Part shown: piece after piece, positions 31,368 through 41,720 of the stretch
How the letters are laid out: each line of letters begins with the position of its first letter
How positions within the stretch are numbered: position 1 is the first letter of the stretch
Assembly: GCA_002840645.1 (NCBI GenBank)
Contig: PHBO01000006.1
Location: 1 to 64,000 of the forward strand
Source of the DNA: Candidatus Cloacimonetes bacterium HGW-Cloacimonetes-3
GTDB taxonomy: Bacteria; Cloacimonadota; Cloacimonadia; Cloacimonadales; Cloacimonadaceae
Direction: 5' to 3'
Length of the DNA stretch: 64,000 bases
Program-made: the position numbers and the translations under genes
The notes under the pieces: model-generated
Database searches by the model: none
The model's input: the letters and a program-made list of their open reading frames with translations, nothing else
What the model was told of the DNA's origin: nothing

Positions 31368-33554
31368 ATGAGTATGCAACGCTTCAGCTATTCTCCCCTT
31401 ACCGCCGGTTCGCATTTAGTCGGCTTGGCTGGTGATTTTTCAGATTGGCAGATTCTGCCTATGGAAGACATCGGCGGGTTATTTGTGCTAAACCTTGATA
31501 TCCCGGCGGGCAGCTACGCTTACAAGCTGATTGTGGATGGTAACTGGATGGCAGATGAAGCATGCCCGTTATCTGCGCCGGATCCCTTTGGGGGCATGCA
31601 TTCTGTGCTTGTGGTGGAGGCATCCCGGCAAGCATTTAGCTGGGAAGATATCCTCAGCCATAAAGCGCACAAAAAGGCACTCTCTTACCTGAAACTATAC
31701 CGCCATGGCTTGCATGAAGCAGAGCTGCGCTTTTCATGGTATCCGCGTCTAACAGATGAGATTAGGCTTATTACCATGAAGCAAAGTATCACTATGGAGC
31801 GAGTAGGTAGCAATGCCTTGTTTGAAGTGTTTCACCTCTTTATAGATGAGAATATAAGCCAAGACAACGTGCTAAATTTCTACCTTGAGCTGCATTACCA
31901 GGGTAAGCAGCATTATCTTGGCAGCGCGGGACTGGTCTCAGACGCTTCAGATATCCCTCTGATACAGCTTACTTTAGATGATTACCAGATATTTAAGGCA
32001 CCGGCTTGGGTGGGGAAGAGCGTTATCTATCAGATATTCCCCGATCGCTTTTGTAACGGAAACGCTAAGATAAACCCTAATTTTGAGGAGTGGTATTACA
32101 AGGACTGCAAAACACCACCTCCAGAAGGTGAGTTACTGCCCCTGAACATGGAATACTTCCATTTGGTGGAGGATTGGAAAGATGTCTCTGGTTTAAAGCA
32201 AAGCCCCTATCAACCCGCCGGAAAACCGGACTGGTGGTCTTTTTACGGTGGCGACATTGCCGGTGTAATCAGTAAGCTGGGTTACCTAGCTGATCTCGGG
32301 GTTGATGTTCTGTATTTCAATCCGCTGTGGCAGGCGAAATCCAACCATAAATATGATTCTGCGGACTATAAAAGCATAGATCCCCATTTCGGTACCCCTG
32401 ATGATATGATGAAGCTGGTGCAATTGGCGCATGAAAGGGGCATCAAGGTTATTCTGGATGTGGCTTTTAATCACACGGGTGAGACCTTTTGGGCATTTCG
32501 TGATACTGTGGAGAAGGGTACCCAATCCCTGTACTGGAATTGGTACGATTGGTATAAGTGGCCATTACCCAGCCCCTTACCGGTAGATTTTAAGCCCAAG
32601 GACTACTATCAATGCTGGTGGGGGATAAAAGACATGCCAGACCTGAACTTCGATTTGTCCCGCCATCATCCTGAGGAGAATGCCATACGGATAATTGACG
32701 CCGCCGTTCCCAACATGCCGCTGGTGGAATATATTATGGACACCGTGCGTTGGTGGCTGCTGGATATCGGTATCGATGGTTTCCGCCTGGATGTGCCTGA
32801 CGAAGTGCCTTTCTGGTTCTGGGAACTGTTTCGCAAACAAGTGAAACAGTGTAAGCCTGAGGCATGGATTGTAGGAGAGATTTGGCACGATGCGGTGAAG
32901 TGGGTGAACCATCTATACTTTGATTCTGTAATGAATTACGCCTATTTCAAGAACCCGGTAACGGAGTTCTACCTCTTGCACATCATCAATCAGGAGGATT
33001 TTGTTCAAAAGATAGAAAGCGGCTTGGCATTATACCCGTTTCATGCCCTGCATTCGATGATGAATCTTCTGGGTAGCCACGACACCTATCGCATTTTTGA
33101 GCTCGCCAAAGGCGACATTTGCGCGGTTAAAATGGCAATTGTATTCCAGATGTGCTTCCTTGGTGCACCCCATGTTTATTACGGGGATGAAATTGGCATG
33201 CTGGGAGCTAAAGACCCCGATAACCGCAGACCCTTCGATTGGGATTGGGAGAGCAAGGAGCTTTCCACCGAAATCCATGCTTTGTACAAAGAGCTAATCA
33301 AACTAAGAAAGGCGTACCCGGTGTTTACGGAAGGCAGCTTCGCCTTTTTAACTTCGCAAGAGGGGCTGATATCATATCAGCGCAAGCTGGGTAGCACCAG
33401 CGCAATTGTATATCAGAATACAGGTGAAACAAGCCTGCCCATCACTGTAAGCGCTGGTATGAAATTGGTTCATGGTTCTGCCGCCTTGCCTGAGCCCGCC
33501 ATTGCGCCAAAGAGCTCACAGATATATATTCAAGCCAGTCCGGAAGTATTATAA
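31368..33554 (+). CDS. GH13 alpha-amylase family glycosidase (neopullulanase/cyclomaltodextrinase-like) with N-terminal CBM48-like domain
   Basis: VIYQIFPDRFCNG, DVAFNHTG, GIDGFRLDVPDEV, VGEIWHD, NLLGSHDTYR. Confidence 0.93.
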   Translation: MSMQRFSYSPLTAGSHLVGLAGDFSDWQILPMEDIGGLFVLNLDIPAGSYAYKLIVDGNWMADEACPLSAPDPFGGMHSVLVVEASRQAFSWEDILSHKAHKKALSYLKLYRHGLHEAELRFSWYPRLTDEIRLITMKQSITMERVGSNALFEVFHLFIDENISQDNVLNFYLELHYQGKQHYLGSAGLVSDASDIPLIQLTLDDYQIFKAPAWVGKSVIYQIFPDRFCNGNAKINPNFEEWYYKDCKTPPPEGELLPLNMEYFHLVEDWKDVSGLKQSPYQPAGKPDWWSFYGGDIAGVISKLGYLADLGVDVLYFNPLWQAKSNHKYDSADYKSIDPHFGTPDDMMKLVQLAHERGIKVILDVAFNHTGETFWAFRDTVEKGTQSLYWNWYDWYKWPLPSPLPVDFKPKDYYQCWWGIKDMPDLNFDLSRHHPEENAIRIIDAAVPNMPLVEYIMDTVRWWLLDIGIDGFRLDVPDEVPFWFWELFRKQVKQCKPEAWIVGEIWHDAVKWVNHLYFDSVMNYAYFKNPVTEFYLLHIINQEDFVQKIESGLALYPFHALHSMMNLLGSHDTYRIFELAKGDICAVKMAIVFQMCFLGAPHVYYGDEIGMLGAKDPDNRRPFDWDWESKELSTEIHALYKELIKLRKAYPVFTEGSFAFLTSQEGLISYQRKLGSTSAIVYQNTGETSLPITVSAGMKLVHGSAALPEPAIAPKSSQIYIQASPEVL

Positions 33555-33560
33555 CCGGTT

Positions 33561-34667
33561 TTACGTAGAAATTGTATTCCCGGGATATCCACTTAGCATA
33601 AAGTTATCGTTAAAACGCTTTATCTTTATGTCCCGCAGAATAATAGCACTGGCTATATTGGAAATCCCCAGATTTGGCAAAGGGCTGTTACTGCCGCCAA
33701 TAATTTTGGCACCGTAAAAGAAGAGGCATTTATCAACCAAGCCTGCTTTTAAGAAGGATTCGGCTATCCCGCTACCTGTTTCCAGCAGCACCGAATACAG
33801 CTTCAGAGAAGCCAGATGATGCAGCACCTCAAGCAGATCAAAATGCCCCTTGATAATGGGCAGACCATGCAGGCTTGCTCCCATCTCTAATAATTTCACA
33901 GCCCGGCTGGAGCTAAGCAATTTGCTATCACAATACAGCAAACTGGGATATTCGCTCATACTTGCCGCAAAGTTAGATTCCAAAGGCATTTGCAATGCCG
34001 GATCAAGCACCACACGCAGGGGTTGTTTGTGCCTTCCCTTAAGGCGTACATTTAGCATGGGATTATCTATCGTGATGGTCTTAATCCCCGTTAAAATAAC
34101 GTCATGCTCGCTGCGCAGGCGGTGCGTATAAAGGCGGGAAGCCTCATTGCTGATCCACCGTGAGCTGCCATCCTCCGCCGCATACTTGCCATCCAGCGAC
34201 AGGGCGGTTTTCAGGCTTACAAAGGGTCTGTTCTTTTGTATGTAGCACAGATAGTATTCCAATTGGCGGGTTATCTCTGCTTCCATAAAGCCGCTTCTAA
34301 CCTCAATTCCAGCGTCTGCAAGCATCTTTATTCCCTTGCCGGACACCAGAGGATTGGGGTCTGTTATACCGATGAAAACTCGTCTGATTCCCGCTTTGAT
34401 AATCGCCGAAGCACAGGGCGGGGTTTTGCCATAATGCGAGCAAGGCTCCAGAGTTACATACATATCTGCACCACGCGCTGCTTCACCTGCTTTGCTAAGT
34501 GCCTGCACCTCTGCATGATCGCTTCCATATCTTTGTGTGTAGCCTGTGGCAATAACGGCATCCTGTTTCACTATCACCGCACCCACAAAGGGATTGGGAC
34601 TGCACATCCCGCGAGCTTTCTCAGCCGTACGAATGGCAAGCTGTATAAAGGAAATGTGCTTATCCAC
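33561..34667 (-). CDS. ribD: Bifunctional diaminohydroxyphosphoribosylaminopyrimidine deaminase/5-amino-6-(5-phosphoribosylamino)uracil reductase
   Basis: HAEVQAL, TLEPCSHYGKTPPCA; C-terminal reductase domain; GTG start at VDKHISF. Confidence 0.95.
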   Translation of the reverse strand: MDKHISFIQLAIRTAEKARGMCSPNPFVGAVIVKQDAVIATGYTQRYGSDHAEVQALSKAGEAARGADMYVTLEPCSHYGKTPPCASAIIKAGIRRVFIGITDPNPLVSGKGIKMLADAGIEVRSGFMEAEITRQLEYYLCYIQKNRPFVSLKTALSLDGKYAAEDGSSRWISNEASRLYTHRLRSEHDVILTGIKTITIDNPMLNVRLKGRHKQPLRVVLDPALQMPLESNFAASMSEYPSLLYCDSKLLSSSRAVKLLEMGASLHGLPIIKGHFDLLEVLHHLASLKLYSVLLETGSGIAESFLKAGLVDKCLFFYGAKIIGGSNSPLPNLGISNIASAIILRDIKIKRFNDNFMLSGYPGNTIST

Positions 34668-35856
34668 GCGCCAGTCTTTCCAGATTCTTAGCCGCAACCT
34701 CAAAGGTGGGGAATTGGATAAGGATTCTTTCCCAAATATCCTTTGCTTCTGCCTTCAAGCCCTCACCCGCATAGCAGGCAGCAAGGTTGTTTAGCGCATT
34801 GGGGTTATCGGGTTGTAGCAGGCAAAGCTCATTGAACCATAGGCGGGCTTGGGTGAAATCATTCTTGGCAAGATACAGGGTGCCAAGGTGGAAAAAAGGC
34901 TCTATCCAATGGTTGTCCAGACTGATAGCGTTAAAAAAATCCACCGCAGCCTTGTCGTTCTGTTTCACAATTTGCCAATACATCCCCCGGTAGTAATAAA
35001 GATCTGGGCTGTCGGGATATATCTTCAGGTTAGTGCTGATTAGCTCCCAAACCTTGTCATCTTCGGCTTTTCCCAGGGCTTCTGCGATATCTGCATATAT
35101 CTGGTTCTGCGCAAAATATGCCTGAGGCGAACCGGCGATATTCTGGCGCACTTTCCACTCTCCGCTGGCGTTGCTAAGCAGCAGAGTCCAATCCAGCTTG
35201 TGGTTTAGCTCCAGATACACGATAGCGGTATTCCCTGCTTCGGCAATGCCACTATGAACGATGCTGTAAGTGGATATCTTTGATAGGGTTGGTACAGCAG
35301 AAAGCAATTCCCGGTAACGAAGGTTGAGGTCATCCATAGGGTTATCATTTATGCTGTACGCACGCAATTCATCCCAGGCGAGGCGGACAATAGCATTCAT
35401 ATAGGCATGAACGCATTCCTCGTGATGGCTGGGCAGGGGATTGGTATCTTCTTTAGTTTCGGTGGTGCTGATGCCCAGTTTCTGCATCAGGTGGTTAAGC
35501 GGGAAATGTACGGGGTATTGAAATCCTGTTAGCCATGACACTATTTTGGCGGGATTCTCCTGCGCAACGCTGATGGGGCTGCGGTTTTCCAGATGCGGGT
35601 TTTCTCTGCCCACCCACAGATTTATGTATAGCTGTAAAACTTGGGCTGCCTCGGTTAAAGAATCTGCTTTGAAGATAGGGAAGATGCTTCCTTCTGCTTC
35701 TGTGGGAGCATAGGGGCAGTCTTTTGTGCATTTGCCGTCACAGCGCAAGGCGTTGCAACATTGCCAGCAAAGCTTCTTCTTATTCCGGGGGCAATCTCGG
35801 ACGATGCGCTCTGTGTAGCATATGTTGCAGCGTTTGTTATTAAAGAAACTAAGCAT
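34660..35856 (-). CDS. TPR protein with N-terminal Cys-rich (probable metal-binding) module
   Basis: CNICYTERIVRDCPRNKKKLCWQCCNALRCDGKCTKDCPY N-term; C-term TPR-like FHLGTLYLAKNDFTQARLWF. Confidence 0.7.
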   Translation of the reverse strand: MLSFFNNKRCNICYTERIVRDCPRNKKKLCWQCCNALRCDGKCTKDCPYAPTEAEGSIFPIFKADSLTEAAQVLQLYINLWVGRENPHLENRSPISVAQENPAKIVSWLTGFQYPVHFPLNHLMQKLGISTTETKEDTNPLPSHHEECVHAYMNAIVRLAWDELRAYSINDNPMDDLNLRYRELLSAVPTLSKISTYSIVHSGIAEAGNTAIVYLELNHKLDWTLLLSNASGEWKVRQNIAGSPQAYFAQNQIYADIAEALGKAEDDKVWELISTNLKIYPDSPDLYYYRGMYWQIVKQNDKAAVDFFNAISLDNHWIEPFFHLGTLYLAKNDFTQARLWFNELCLLQPDNPNALNNLAACYAGEGLKAEAKDIWERILIQFPTFEVAAKNLERLARG

Positions 35857-36602
35857 TATACACGCTCCGGGGCAGGGGGCATAACTCTTTTGAAAGCGGA
35901 GTGCATAATTAAGTTCTTCACTTTGCTTAGCGCACCAGCGGCGAAGTCCTCTGTGGAACTGCCTTGCAAAATTGCCTGTAGAATAGCGTCCAGATCAGGA
36001 TAGCTGATGCCGAGTTCGGCTTCATCGCTCTGCCCTTCCCAAAGGTCGGCTGTGGGTGTTTTGCTAATCAGCTTTTCCGGAAGTTCCATAACCTTTGCCA
36101 TTTCCCACACTTCAGTTTTGTAAAGATGACCGATAGGCTCGAAGGCGCAGGCAGAATCTCCATACTGAGTGCAATAACCCACCATAAGTTCTGTAAGATT
36201 GCCTGTTCCCATCACCAGAGCGTTCAGCTTGGCAGCCTGGTCAAAAAGGATGTTCATGCGTATGCGCGCTATCCAGTTACCCCTCCGCAGAGCGGTTGCA
36301 TCAGGCTCATAAGCATCAAAGTAAGTATCCGTGAAGTGGCTAAGGTCAATCGTTGTCAGGTCCAACCCCAGATGCCGGGCTACGAGAGCTGCATCCAAAG
36401 CACTGTCGGGGTGACTGTTCCGGTATGGGAGGTTAAAGGAGTGAACATTGCTGATGCCTACCGCTTTAACTGCCAAAGCTGCCGATAGAGCGGAATCTAT
36501 CCCCCCTGAAAGCCCTATAACCAGATGCTTGAACCCGGACTTGTCACAATAGTCCTGTATGAATACGCATATTCTATCAATTTCCTGAGGGATATTAAGC
36601 AT
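35856..36602 (-). CDS. nadE: NAD+ synthetase
   Basis: GLSGGIDSALSAALAV, GTGNLTELMVGYCTQYGDSA, EVWEMAKVM; SD-like ggag upstream of ATG 36602. Confidence 0.95.
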   Translation of the reverse strand: MLNIPQEIDRICVFIQDYCDKSGFKHLVIGLSGGIDSALSAALAVKAVGISNVHSFNLPYRNSHPDSALDAALVARHLGLDLTTIDLSHFTDTYFDAYEPDATALRRGNWIARIRMNILFDQAAKLNALVMGTGNLTELMVGYCTQYGDSACAFEPIGHLYKTEVWEMAKVMELPEKLISKTPTADLWEGQSDEAELGISYPDLDAILQAILQGSSTEDFAAGALSKVKNLIMHSAFKRVMPPAPERV

Positions 36603-36705
36603 AGCACATCTCCTAATCCGTTTATTTATGTACAAGCACCAAAATAGTAACAGGGAAGATGAGTCAAGTAAAAAAGAACGCTTCAATGCCTGAAGTCGAT
36701 ACGAC

Positions 36706-36740
36706 TGCCACCTAACCCCTAACACATGTCACCTAACACC
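36706..36740. repeat. Degenerate 7-bp tandem tract (tgccacc taacccc taacaca tgtcacc taacacc)
   Basis: Five consecutive 7-mers; reverse complement shares AGGTGGCAG with the 1535-1576 tract. Confidence 0.65.
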
Positions 36741-36873
36741 TTCCTTCCTGCTTGCTAAATCGCAACATTCTATCATCCAAATACCAACCAAAACCTTATT
36801 AGCGTGGGGTTTAGCAGGATATTTGGCGGTTTGGAACAGGATGTGTAAGGGGGGGGAGAGGTGATGAAGTGAC

Positions 36874-36905
36874 GGTGTGATGGTGTGATGGTGTGATGGT
36901 TTGAT
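36874..36905. repeat. 8-bp tandem repeat GGTGTGAT x4
   Basis: ggtgtgat ggtgtgat ggtgtgat ggtttgat. Confidence 0.9.
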
Positions 36906-37144
36906 TAGGTGACTGAACATCCAAGTCTGAATAATCTGAATAATATCAGGGGGTGCACCCCCCATTTTCATGGAGGGTATCATACTTGTAGGGGTAAACC
37001 CCCGTGTTTACCCGTTGAGGGCAGACTCAGGGAGAAAGCCCCGACATGATAACCGGCGATCAACCCAAATAACTAAAAAGAGGTTGACTAAATATCAAAG
37101 CCAAATTTCCTTGCAAAAAAGACTATTCACAGATAGAGGTTATC

Positions 37145-38314
37145 ATGAGATTAGCTATTGAAAAGAAAGACTTGTTAGCTCATATTCAGCATCTGGCTGC
37201 CATTGTGCCGATGAAGAATACATCCCCGATACTAACAAACTATCTGATAAACGTTTCGGCAGAAACCAATCAGGTGAGAATAACGGCATCGGATTTGGAA
37301 ATCACTGTGGTGGTAGAGTTTCCCGCTGCTGTTTCCGAAGGTGGCACAATTGCTGTTTCGGCAAGGCACTTTAACGAGATAATCAACTTTATGCCTGATG
37401 CGATGGTAAATCTGTGGCGTCATGACGAAGTGCTGATGATACAGTGCGGTAAGGTGGATTTTAATCTGCTGATAGCCGATCATACTCTCTTTCCCGTTAT
37501 CCCCGAGACCAAGCTGGAAAACGCAATAAGCATTGATGCCGGGCTATTTAACCGCATGATAAGTAAAACTCAGTTTGCCGTGTCCTCAGATGTGAACCGT
37601 GCCGTGCTTACCGGTGTATGCTGGAAAATATTCCCGGATAACCACATTATGGCTGCTACAGACGGGCGCAAAGTGGCAGAGATAAAGATACTGGATTCCT
37701 CCCTGCTTAGCCCACAGGAAAACACCCCCAGCCCGGAAGAAAACATCTTCACCGAAACCAACCAAAGCTATGTAGAGAAAGTGATTCCGGTGAAAACTCT
37801 GTTATTTATTCAGAAGATTTACGATTCTGAGTTTAAAGAGCTGAAAATATCTATAGAACGCAACAAAATGATGTTCTCCTATGGGAAATATTTCGTGTTC
37901 TCTCAGGTGATAGAACATAAATATCCCGAGTATCAGAAAGCCTTTATTAGTGATCTGCCAAACAGATTTGTGATAGACAGAGAAGCCCTGCGCACCGCTA
38001 TCCGCCGTGTAGCCCTGGTGGCACCGGATGATAACCTGCGTATTCGTTTTGAGCTGGATAACGATCGCTTTGAAGTGAACACCTCAAACCGCGACACAGG
38101 CGATGCCAAGCAGAACATGGAAAACTATAACTTCGAGGGCACATCCACTGGCGTGTCCTTCAACTATAAATTTATGCTCTCCATCCTGGAAGCGATTGAT
38201 TCCGATAAGGCAATCATTAAGCTGGGAAGCTCCAAGGACCCAATGATGATTTACAACGAAACTGCGGTGCCCGGACAGGAGATAACCTTCCTGCTTATGC
38301 CCCTCCGGTCATAA
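37145..38314 (+). CDS. dnaN: DNA polymerase III subunit beta (sliding clamp)
   Basis: MRLAIEKKDLLAHIQHLAAIVPMKNTSPILTN; typical C-terminus ITFLLMPLRS. Confidence 0.97.
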   Translation: MRLAIEKKDLLAHIQHLAAIVPMKNTSPILTNYLINVSAETNQVRITASDLEITVVVEFPAAVSEGGTIAVSARHFNEIINFMPDAMVNLWRHDEVLMIQCGKVDFNLLIADHTLFPVIPETKLENAISIDAGLFNRMISKTQFAVSSDVNRAVLTGVCWKIFPDNHIMAATDGRKVAEIKILDSSLLSPQENTPSPEENIFTETNQSYVEKVIPVKTLLFIQKIYDSEFKELKISIERNKMMFSYGKYFVFSQVIEHKYPEYQKAFISDLPNRFVIDREALRTAIRRVALVAPDDNLRIRFELDNDRFEVNTSNRDTGDAKQNMENYNFEGTSTGVSFNYKFMLSILEAIDSDKAIIKLGSSKDPMMIYNETAVPGQEITFLLMPLRS

Positions 38315-38317
38315 AGA

Positions 38318-39400
38318 TTGGAACTGGCACGAATCAGACTGGAAAACTTTCGCAGCTATAGTAACCGGGAGTTCTGTTTCGAGCCAAAGGGAAGCCTGAT
38401 AATAGGTCCCAACGGCTGTGGTAAAACAAACCTGCTGGAGGCTATCGCCTATTGTGGGATTGGTAAATCCATCCGCTTTCATCACGATGAGGACTTGCTG
38501 CTGTTTGATGCTTCCTTTTTCAGGGTTTGTAGCGAGTTTGTATCCGATACGGACAACCCATTACATGTAGCACTTAGCTTTAGCGCTGCCAAGAAACTGC
38601 TGAAACTTGATGAACTGCCTATCCGCCAGCTTAGCCGTTTGTTTGATGTGGTGAAGGTAATCTATTGTGCTCCGGAAGACTTGCTTCTCGTAAGTGGTGC
38701 ACCCCGTTTTCGCAGGCAATATTTTGATCTCGCAATTGCCCAGCTATATCCCCAGTACATTCCTGTGCTTAGGAACTACCTGCATGTGGTGGAACAGCGT
38801 AATGCAATGTTAAAACGCAGCTATCAGAAAGAAGAAAAGCGCAGTTGGGATATCCGTTTTGCGGAAAGCCTGAAGGAAGTTTGGGATTATCGCCATCGCT
38901 ATCTGGAGCTGGTGAATGGAGCGTTTGAGGGGCAGTTCACTACTATCTTTCCCCAGGCTGCTGCCATCAGGATTAACTATCAGCCCACTTTGAAGCTTGC
39001 GATGGATTGCAGTGTAGAGGATATTCATCGCCACTTGCAGGATATAGAAGCCAGAGAAAAACAGTGGCAGCGTAGCTTGGTGGGAGCACATCTGGATGAT
39101 TATGAATTTCGTTTCCGGGGCAGAGCCATGAAACTGTTTGCCTCTCAGGGGCAGAGGCGCATTTCCGTAATAATCCTGAAACTAATCCAGGCAAGACTGA
39201 TAGAAAGCGTTACCGGAATTAAGCCTATTCTGCTGTTTGACGACATCTTTGCGGAGCTGGACAGCTACCATGCGGTAAGTATCAGGGATTGCATCGACAG
39301 CCGTTATCAGGTGTTTATCGCCAGCCCCAAAGAGGATATCTGCAAGATTTGGCAGGGTTACCAAGCTCTGAATCTGAACGAGGCTGCCAGTGAAGCTTAA
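38318..39400 (+). CDS. recF: DNA replication/repair protein RecF
   Basis: LENFRSYSNREF, IGPNGCGKTNLLEAI, SQGQRRISVIILKL, LLFDDIFAELD; TTG start. Confidence 0.96.
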   Translation: MELARIRLENFRSYSNREFCFEPKGSLIIGPNGCGKTNLLEAIAYCGIGKSIRFHHDEDLLLFDASFFRVCSEFVSDTDNPLHVALSFSAAKKLLKLDELPIRQLSRLFDVVKVIYCAPEDLLLVSGAPRFRRQYFDLAIAQLYPQYIPVLRNYLHVVEQRNAMLKRSYQKEEKRSWDIRFAESLKEVWDYRHRYLELVNGAFEGQFTTIFPQAAAIRINYQPTLKLAMDCSVEDIHRHLQDIEAREKQWQRSLVGAHLDDYEFRFRGRAMKLFASQGQRRISVIILKLIQARLIESVTGIKPILLFDDIFAELDSYHAVSIRDCIDSRYQVFIASPKEDICKIWQGYQALNLNEAASEA

Positions 39401-40619
39401 TCGCAACATTATGGGCTGGATGTTTTACGACTTCGCCAATTCGGCGTTTACAACCATCATAGTTACGGTTGTTTACAGCGTCTACTTCATCAATAACGTT
39501 GTAGGCGGAACTTCCGGGTATGGAGAAATGCTGTGGGGAAGAGCCATAGGTATCTCCATGACGATGGTAGCGCTTTCGGCACCTATTTTAGGTGCTGTGG
39601 CAGATTACTCCCGCTCCAAGAAAAAGCTGTTATTTATAAATTGTTACTTAACGGTTATCTTTACGGCTTTGCTGTATTTTGTGCATCCTGGACAGGTGTT
39701 TCTGGGGATGCTGTTCTTCATCATAGCCAATTTCGGTTTTAATAGTGCCAATGTGTTCTATGATGCTTTCCTGCCGGAGATATGTTCGCAGGAAGACATA
39801 GGCAAGGTTTCCGGCTTTGGTTGGGCGCTGGGATATGTGGGCGGATTGATTTCGCTGTTAGTGGCATTGGTGCTAGTGAAGCAGAATGTACGCTATGTAT
39901 TTCCTGCGGTGGCGGTACACTTCTTTCTGTTTTCGCTGTTTACCTTTTTTTGGTTGAAGGAGTTCAAGCGTCCTTCCAAGCGGAGTAACTACCTGCGGGT
40001 GGCTTACCAGCGGATTTACTTTTCTGTAAAAAATATCGCCAAACAGCCTCAGCTTCTTCGCTACATAATCAGTTACTTTATTTACAACGATGGCATCACC
40101 ACAGTGATTGTGTTTGCCTCCATATATGGCATCGAACGTTTCGGGATGAAGACCACGGATATGATTATCTATTTCATTCTGGCGCAGTTCACTTCCATTA
40201 TCGGATCGGGGATCTTTGGTTGGTTCACCGATAAGTTCAATGTAAAGCTGTCTCTAAGCATCTCACTGCTAATCTGGATTGTCGTGGTAGTATGGGCTTA
40301 TTTCTGTGGCAGTGCCAGAGAGTACTATTACGTAGGTTTGCTGGCAGGTTTGGCAATAGGCAGCAGCCAATCCAACAGCCGCACGATGTTATCTATGCTT
40401 ACCCCCAAAACACGACAGGCAGAGTTCTTCGGTTTTTATACCTTGACAGGACGCCTTTCGTCAATAATTGGTCCAATACTATATGGGTGGATAGCACACA
40501 AAACCGGTGATATCCGATATTCCATACTTTCGCTTATTCTTTTCTTTGTAGTAGGGTGGATTATATTACAAAGTGTTCATCTGAAAGAAGGGATTGCCCA
40601 GGCAAATCGCCACACATAA
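39390..40619 (+). CDS. MFS transporter (UMF1/Atg22-like family)
   Basis: GWMFYDFANSAFTTIIVTVVY; ~12 TM segments; SQSNSRTMLSMLTP. Confidence 0.88.
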   Translation: MKLNRNIMGWMFYDFANSAFTTIIVTVVYSVYFINNVVGGTSGYGEMLWGRAIGISMTMVALSAPILGAVADYSRSKKKLLFINCYLTVIFTALLYFVHPGQVFLGMLFFIIANFGFNSANVFYDAFLPEICSQEDIGKVSGFGWALGYVGGLISLLVALVLVKQNVRYVFPAVAVHFFLFSLFTFFWLKEFKRPSKRSNYLRVAYQRIYFSVKNIAKQPQLLRYIISYFIYNDGITTVIVFASIYGIERFGMKTTDMIIYFILAQFTSIIGSGIFGWFTDKFNVKLSLSISLLIWIVVVVWAYFCGSAREYYYVGLLAGLAIGSSQSNSRTMLSMLTPKTRQAEFFGFYTLTGRLSSIIGPILYGWIAHKTGDIRYSILSLILFFVVGWIILQSVHLKEGIAQANRHT

Positions 40620-40639
40620 TTGGATTATAAGAGTAAAAT

Positions 40640-41713
40640 ATGAGGTACATGCCCATGAAAACACCGACTGTAGTTAAACTGATACTGATAGCTTTTCTCA
40701 TGTTGGCGCTAAGCTCATGTGGAAAACGCCAACCGGTACTGTATATCTTTAATTGGAGTGATTATATCGATCCGGAGCTGCTAAGCGAATTTGAAACAGC
40801 TAACAATTGTAAGGTTAAATACAGCACTTACGACTCCAACGAAAACATGCTTACTAAGATAAAAAGTGCCAGGGAATCCTTCGACATAATTTTCCCCAGC
40901 GGAGATCATGTAAGCATCCTCAGCAGGGAGAATCTGCTGGAACCGATAGACACAAGTAAGCTGCCCAATTATAAGAATCTGGATTTGGCACTGCTGCAAA
41001 AAGCGCAGTCCTTTGATGCTGGCAACAAATATGCTATTCCCTATTTCTGGGGCTTAACCGGCTTGGTGTTCAACAAACGCTATGTACCTGCTGCTCTAAT
41101 AGCCAAACAAAGTTGGAGCATTGTTGGTGATGCTTTCTTCAAGGATAAAAACAAGGTAACCATGCTTGATGATGCACGCGAAGTGATAGGTTCTGCATTG
41201 ATATATAACGGTTTTGACCTGAACGATACCAGTGACTCTGCCTTAGCTGTTGCCAAGAAAACTCTTAGCGAATGGGACATTAATATAACTCAATTTGATT
41301 CGGATTCATACAAAAATGAAGTGCCGGATGGGACAACATGGGTTGCCCAAGCATATAATGGTGATGCACTTCAACAAATGGCAGATAACAGTGATCTGGG
41401 TTTTGTGCTTCCAATCGAGGGCAGCAGCCTGTGGATGGATAACATCGTTATGCTAAAATCTTCCAAGAATAAGGAGCTTGCTTATAAGTTTCTGGATTTC
41501 CTGCTGGAAGTGAATAACGCAAAACGAAACTCCGAATACACCCAATTTGCTACACCTAATAAGGCAGCACACGAACTGCTTGCTGCCGATATGAAGAACA
41601 ACCCATTCATCTACCCAAGTGATGAGTACTTAAATAAATGCTATATGATAAAAGCCATTGGCGAAGAAGTAAAAAAGATAGATGCGCTTTATGAAGCCAT
41701 TAAAATGAACTGA
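40640..41713 (+). CDS. potD: Spermidine/putrescine-type extracellular binding protein (lipoprotein)
   Basis: Lipobox-like [36 protein letters not shown]. Confidence 0.88.
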   Translation: MRYMPMKTPTVVKLILIAFLMLALSSCGKRQPVLYIFNWSDYIDPELLSEFETANNCKVKYSTYDSNENMLTKIKSARESFDIIFPSGDHVSILSRENLLEPIDTSKLPNYKNLDLALLQKAQSFDAGNKYAIPYFWGLTGLVFNKRYVPAALIAKQSWSIVGDAFFKDKNKVTMLDDAREVIGSALIYNGFDLNDTSDSALAVAKKTLSEWDINITQFDSDSYKNEVPDGTTWVAQAYNGDALQQMADNSDLGFVLPIEGSSLWMDNIVMLKSSKNKELAYKFLDFLLEVNNAKRNSEYTQFATPNKAAHELLAADMKNNPFIYPSDEYLNKCYMIKAIGEEVKKIDALYEAIKMN

Positions 41714-41720
41714 GGATGTA

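Noticed and set aside
36729-36983. 84-aa minus-strand ORF in the dnaN upstream gap
   Set aside because: Low-complexity His/Thr/Ser stretch generated by the GGTGTGAT tandem repeat; not a credible protein.
36603-37144. Calling this gap oriC
   Set aside because: No clear DnaA boxes, no dnaA, and skew could not be computed; kept only as a question.
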